From positions 1 through 8,977 of the forward strand of contig CAZSAT010000197.1 in NCBI GenBank assembly GCA_964604675.1: DNA of 8,977 nucleotides, written 5' to 3'. Made by a program: the position numbers and the translations under genes. The notes beneath the pieces were generated by a model. That model was not told where the DNA came from. It saw nothing but the letters and a program-made list of their open reading frames with translations, and ran no database searches. Shown in pieces: positions 7,186-8,977 of this stretch. Numbering within the stretch: the first letter of the stretch is position 1; each line of letters opens with the position of its first letter. The DNA comes from CAZSAT01 sp964604675 (lineage in GTDB: Bacteria > Myxococcota_A > UBA796 > CAJQPC01).

Positions 7186-8129
7186 CTACAGGTAGTAGTA
7201 GTAGCTGCCCCAGTACTCGAACCAGTAGAAGTTGTAGTAGGTGCCGCCGCTCGGGTAGTACGTGGCGTAGCCTGGGTAGCTGTAGGTCCAGGTGCCGTAG
7301 TCGTCCAGGTACATGAAGTCGCCGGTACCGTAGACGCCACCCCAGTAGTTGTACGTGGTCTCTGCGTAGCCAACGCCCGTCTCCCAGCCCGCGAGGCCGG
7401 AGAGATCGATGTCGCTGCAGTTCGAGCCGTCGTACTCGGTGGGCTCGGCGTAGGTGACCTCGAAGGCGAACTCGCACGACGAGCAGCTGTTGGTGGCGCT
7501 CACCGAGGTCCACTCGGCCAGCCAGATGCACCGGGTCTTGCTGTTCAGCCAGCCGTAGGCCTGGAAGGCCGCGTAGCCGGTCAGGCTTCGCCCGGGATCG
7601 ACCTCGGCCGCACCGAAGTGGTAGAGCCCCGCGAGCGCGGTGTCGGTCGAGCCACCGGGGCCGCCACCGTCGCCGCCACCGTCGCCGCCGTCGCCCCCGC
7701 CCGGACCGCCGCCGTCGCCGCCTGGAGCTCCGCCGGTGTCGGGGCCGCCGCCTGGGCCGCCGCCATCACCACCGTCGCCGCCGTCTCCGCCGTCGCCGCC
7801 GGGCCCGCCGCCGTCTCCGCCGTCTCCGCCGTCGCCGCCGTCTCCGCCGTCTCCGCCGTCTCCGCCGTCTCCGCCGTCTCCGCCGTCTCCGCCGTCTCNN
7901 NNNNNNNNNNNNNNNNNNNNNNNNNNNNNNNNNNNNNNNNNNNNNNNNNNNNNNNNNNNNNNNNNNNNNNNNNNNNNNNNNNNNNNNNNNNNNNNNNNCG
8001 CCATCCGCGTCGTCGTCGACGTGCGCGGTGTCCGACGTCACGCCGGTGTCGTAATCGCTGCCCTTCTCGAGCAGATCGCAGCCGGCGGTGATCACAGCCA
8101 GGGTCAGGGCCATCGGGAGCGTGCGCACG
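7186..8129 (-). CDS. Gly/Asp-rich Cys4 lipoprotein, paralogue B (interrupted by an assembly gap)
   Basis: The start is GTG at 8129, with GGAGG (8134-8138) four bases upstream. An ATG five codons later (8114) is possible but has no such site. Residues 1-17 form a lipoprotein signal ('RTLPMALTLAVITAGC', Cys17, Asp at +2). A 'DTGVTSDTAHVDDDADG' linker follows and runs into 100 Ns. Left of the gap the frame resumes in Gly/Asp repeats to about 7654, then 'TDTALAGLYHFGAAEV' opens the folded domain. The domain has cysteines spaced C-x14-C-x2-C-x18-C ('CSSCEFAFEVTY'), 'GWETGVGYAETTYNYWG', 'TWTYSYPGY' and the end 'FYWFEYWGSYYYYL'. The two halves are in different frames if the gap is taken as exactly 100 bases, so the N count is a placeholder. 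It is expected to be an exported lipid-anchored protein. Function unknown. Confidence 0.8.
7189..7237. repeat. 49-bp near-identical duplicate of 8472-8520
   Basis: This stretch encodes the C-terminal YNFYWFEYWGSYYYYL of paralogue B. It matches the corresponding bases in paralogue C with one mismatch in 49 (G at 7207 against C at 8490). Similarity continues at a lower level for about 150 bases more. It marks the tandem gene duplication. Confidence 0.85.
7654..7898 (-). repeat. 9-bp coding minisatellite, Gly/Asp linker of paralogue B
   Basis: Next to the gap (about 7780-7898) the units are an almost uniform GGAGACGGC on the minus strand, encoding Gly-Asp-Gly. Toward 7654 they decay into GPGG/GGGP variants. 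The array continues into the unsequenced stretch, so its true length is unknown. Confidence 0.9.
7899..7998. other. Assembly gap (100 Ns) inside a repeat array
   Basis: Exactly 100 Ns interrupt paralogue B within its Gly/Asp repeats. The reading frames on either side do not match across 100 bases (944 bases from start to stop codon is not a multiple of three). The number is therefore a scaffolding default rather than a measured size. Confidence 0.95.
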
Positions 8130-8156
8130 GGTCCTCCGAAGTGTCTGGAGGACCCT
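8130..8156 (-). promoter_or_regulatory. Perfect 9-bp hairpin enclosing the ribosome binding site of paralogue B
   Basis: On the minus strand GGGTCCTCC (8156-8148), a nine-base loop (8147-8139) and GGAGGACCC (8138-8130) form a perfect inverted repeat. The 3' arm contains the GGAGG Shine-Dalgarno sequence and ends directly at the GTG start (8129). If folded in the mRNA it would hide the ribosome binding site. It could also slow exonucleases or separate expression of the flanking genes. There is no following T-run, so an intrinsic terminator is unlikely. Confidence 0.65.
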
Positions 8157-8189
8157 ACCCCTTGTGGCTGGACCGCGCCAAGGTGCGCG

Positions 8190-8977
8190 CTACTCGACGA
8201 GTGCGCTGCCCTGGTAGTAGATGCCCGCGATGCCGGTGTCCTGCGTGCCACCGGGTCCGCCGCCGTCGCCGCCGGGTCCGCCGCCGTCACCACCGGGTCC
8301 GCCGCCGTCGCCTCCGTCGCCGCCCGGACCGCCGCCGTCGCCGCCGGGGCCGCCGCCGTCGCCGCCGGGACCACCCGTGTCGCCACCGCCGCCACCGCCG
8401 TCACCGCCGGGAGACGCGGTGTCGGTGCCGCCGCCGCCGGCCTTGATCGGGCCGGGGCCGGGGCCGGCGTCCAGGTAGTAGTAGTAGCTCCCCCAGTACT
8501 CGAACCAGTAGAAGTTGTAGCCGTAGGTGCCGGGCGAGCTCGTGTACGAGGCGTAGCCCGCGTAGCTGTAGGTCCAGCTGCCGTAAGCGTCCCGGTACAT
8601 GAAGTCACCGGTGCCGTAGGTGCCGCCCCAGTAGTTGTTGGTGGTGTCCGCGTACCCGATGCCGGACTCCCAGCCGTCCAGCCCGCTCACGTCGAGGTCG
8701 TCGCAGCTGAGACCGTCGAGCTCCTGGAGCGCGTCGAAGCTGACGTCGAAGGCGAACTCACACGTTGCGCAGTCGCTGGCGGCCGTGGCCGTCGCGATCG
8801 GCAGGCCCCAGATGCAACGGTACTCGGCGTTCGTGAAGCCGTAGGCGATGAGGTACGCCGCGCCCGTGGCGCTGGTGAACGCGGAGCCGCCGTCGCCGCC
8901 GTCGCCGCCATCGCCGCCATCGCCGCCATCACCGCCATCACCGCCATCACCGCCATCACCGCCATCACCGCCATCAC
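8190..8977 (-). CDS. Gly/Asp-rich Cys4 secreted protein, paralogue C (N-terminus beyond the window)
   Basis: The frame is open from the window edge to TAG at 8190. It enters in Gly/Asp repeats (about 8883-8977), then carries the Cys4 domain (about 8472-8882): 'SAFTSATGAAYLIAYGFTN', cysteines spaced C-x14-C-x2-C-x18-C ('CATCEFAFDVSF'), 'GWESGIGYADTTNNYWGG', 'SWTYSYAGY' and 'WFEYWGSYYYYL'. Paralogue B stops at this point, but C continues for about 93 residues. 'DAGPGPGPIKAGGGGTDTAS' leads into a second Gly/Asp/Pro linker and then 'QDTGIAGIYYQGSALVE' to the stop. That last piece matches the opening of the folded domain in B ('TDTALAGLYHFGAAEV'), so C ends in a truncated second module. The signal peptide, if present as in A and B, lies outside the window. 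Function unknown. Confidence 0.8.
   Translation of the reverse strand, partial: DGGDGGDGGDGGDGGDGGDGGDGGDGGDGGSAFTSATGAAYLIAYGFTNAEYRCIWGLPIATATAASDCATCEFAFDVSFDALQELDGLSCDDLDVSGLDGWESGIGYADTTNNYWGGTYGTGDFMYRDAYGSWTYSYAGYASYTSSPGTYGYNFYWFEYWGSYYYYLDAGPGPGPIKAGGGGTDTASPGGDGGGGGGDTGGPGGDGGGPGGDGGGPGGDGGDGGGPGGDGGGPGGDGGGPGGTQDTGIAGIYYQGSALVE
8248..8412 (-). repeat. Gly/Asp/Pro coding repeats, second linker of paralogue C
   Basis: The minus-strand reading gives imperfect GGPGGDG units made of GGCGGCGACGGC-like blocks alternating with GGACCC or GGGCCC. This array is more degenerate and more proline-bearing than the other three. It links the complete Cys4 domain to the short truncated module at the C-terminus. 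Confidence 0.85.
8472..8520. repeat. 49-bp near-identical duplicate of 7189-7237
   Basis: This is the partner copy in paralogue C. After the shared Leu codon, B has TAG while C reads on through GAC GCC into its extra linker, so the two genes diverge exactly at the old stop position. Confidence 0.85.
8883..8977 (-). repeat. 9-bp coding minisatellite, first linker of paralogue C
   Basis: The array consists of tandem 9-bp units running off the window end. Units change stepwise along the array from GGCGACGGC through GGCGATGGC to a run of identical GGTGATGGC copies (about 8925-8977). All encode Gly-Asp-Gly. The identical block points to recent copy-number expansion. Confidence 0.92.

Noticed and set aside
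8130..8156. Hairpin as an intrinsic terminator of paralogue C
   Set aside because: No T-run follows the stem on the minus strand, and the 3' arm leads straight into a start codon with a ribosome binding site. A translational role is more plausible.
8139..8189. Possible promoter in the 60-bp spacer (TTGGCG, 18 bases, TAGGGT on the minus strand)
   Set aside because: The -10-like box matches only three of six consensus positions, and the sequence is GC-rich throughout. Not enough support to call a promoter.
7640..8446. Long plus-strand Pro/Ser-rich open frames ('PPSPPSPP') across the repeat arrays
   Set aside because: They are the reverse reading of the Gly/Asp repeats. The minus-strand frames continue into folded, cysteine-conserved domains, while the plus frames dissolve into Arg-rich noise outside the repeats.
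8883..8977. Possible CRISPR-like array at the right edge
   Set aside because: The units are only 9 bp, directly adjacent with no spacers, and encode Gly-Asp-Gly in frame with a gene. It is a coding minisatellite.

Overview
This is a scaffolded, probably metagenomic, fragment with two runs of Ns and at least one misassembled end. Apart from its first ~430 bases, everything coding lies on the minus strand as one tightly packed, GC-rich polycistron read from right to left. Asp/Gly-rich lipoproteins with 'TDTG'-type linkers and a GlmL-type ATPase cassette suggest a Myxococcota-like (former Deltaproteobacteria) bacterium. That placement is an inference from protein style, not from a marker gene.

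Layout from right (upstream) to left (downstream). (i) Three tandem paralogous secreted proteins or lipoproteins: 8190->8977 (5' end outside the window), 7186-8129 (broken by a 100-N gap) and 6485-7177. Each has a Gly/Asp linker built from 9-bp repeats and a C-terminal domain very rich in Tyr and Trp. The domain carries four cysteines in the fixed pattern C-x14-C-x2-C-x17/18-C. (ii) A 131-aa two-helix membrane protein with a possible bacterial PH-like domain (6093-6488). (iii) A 94-aa hydrophobic small protein (5799-6083). (iv) A 600-aa glutamate mutase L (GlmL/MutL)-family ASKHA ATPase (4004-5806). (v) A 375-aa protein with a barrel-like N-terminus and a KOW-like C-terminus (2877-4004). (vi) A signal-peptide/FN3-like/DUF6754 membrane protein (1687-2880). 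(vii) A 211-aa polytopic membrane protein (1050-1685). (viii) A single-TM protein (start 1046), whose 3' part is a composite across a 10-N gap and is then truncated.

From 8129 leftward the genes overlap by 1-8 bp or are separated by no more than 9 bp, and most have a clear Shine-Dalgarno sequence, so translational coupling is likely. The only real intergenic space is 60 bp at 8130-8189. It holds a perfect 9-bp hairpin that contains the ribosome binding site of the next gene. No glutamate mutase subunit or other B12 enzyme is encoded in the window, so the GlmL-family protein appears to serve a membrane complex. That complex is the best candidate here for an undescribed system.

The left end (1-~434) is a plus-strand dnaX fragment of different base composition. 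It runs into the antisense of the last cassette gene, and both proteins lose their C-termini there, which points to an assembly chimera. The protein ends flanking the 10-N gap are homologous to each other, which suggests that two orthologous genes from different genomes were scaffolded together.
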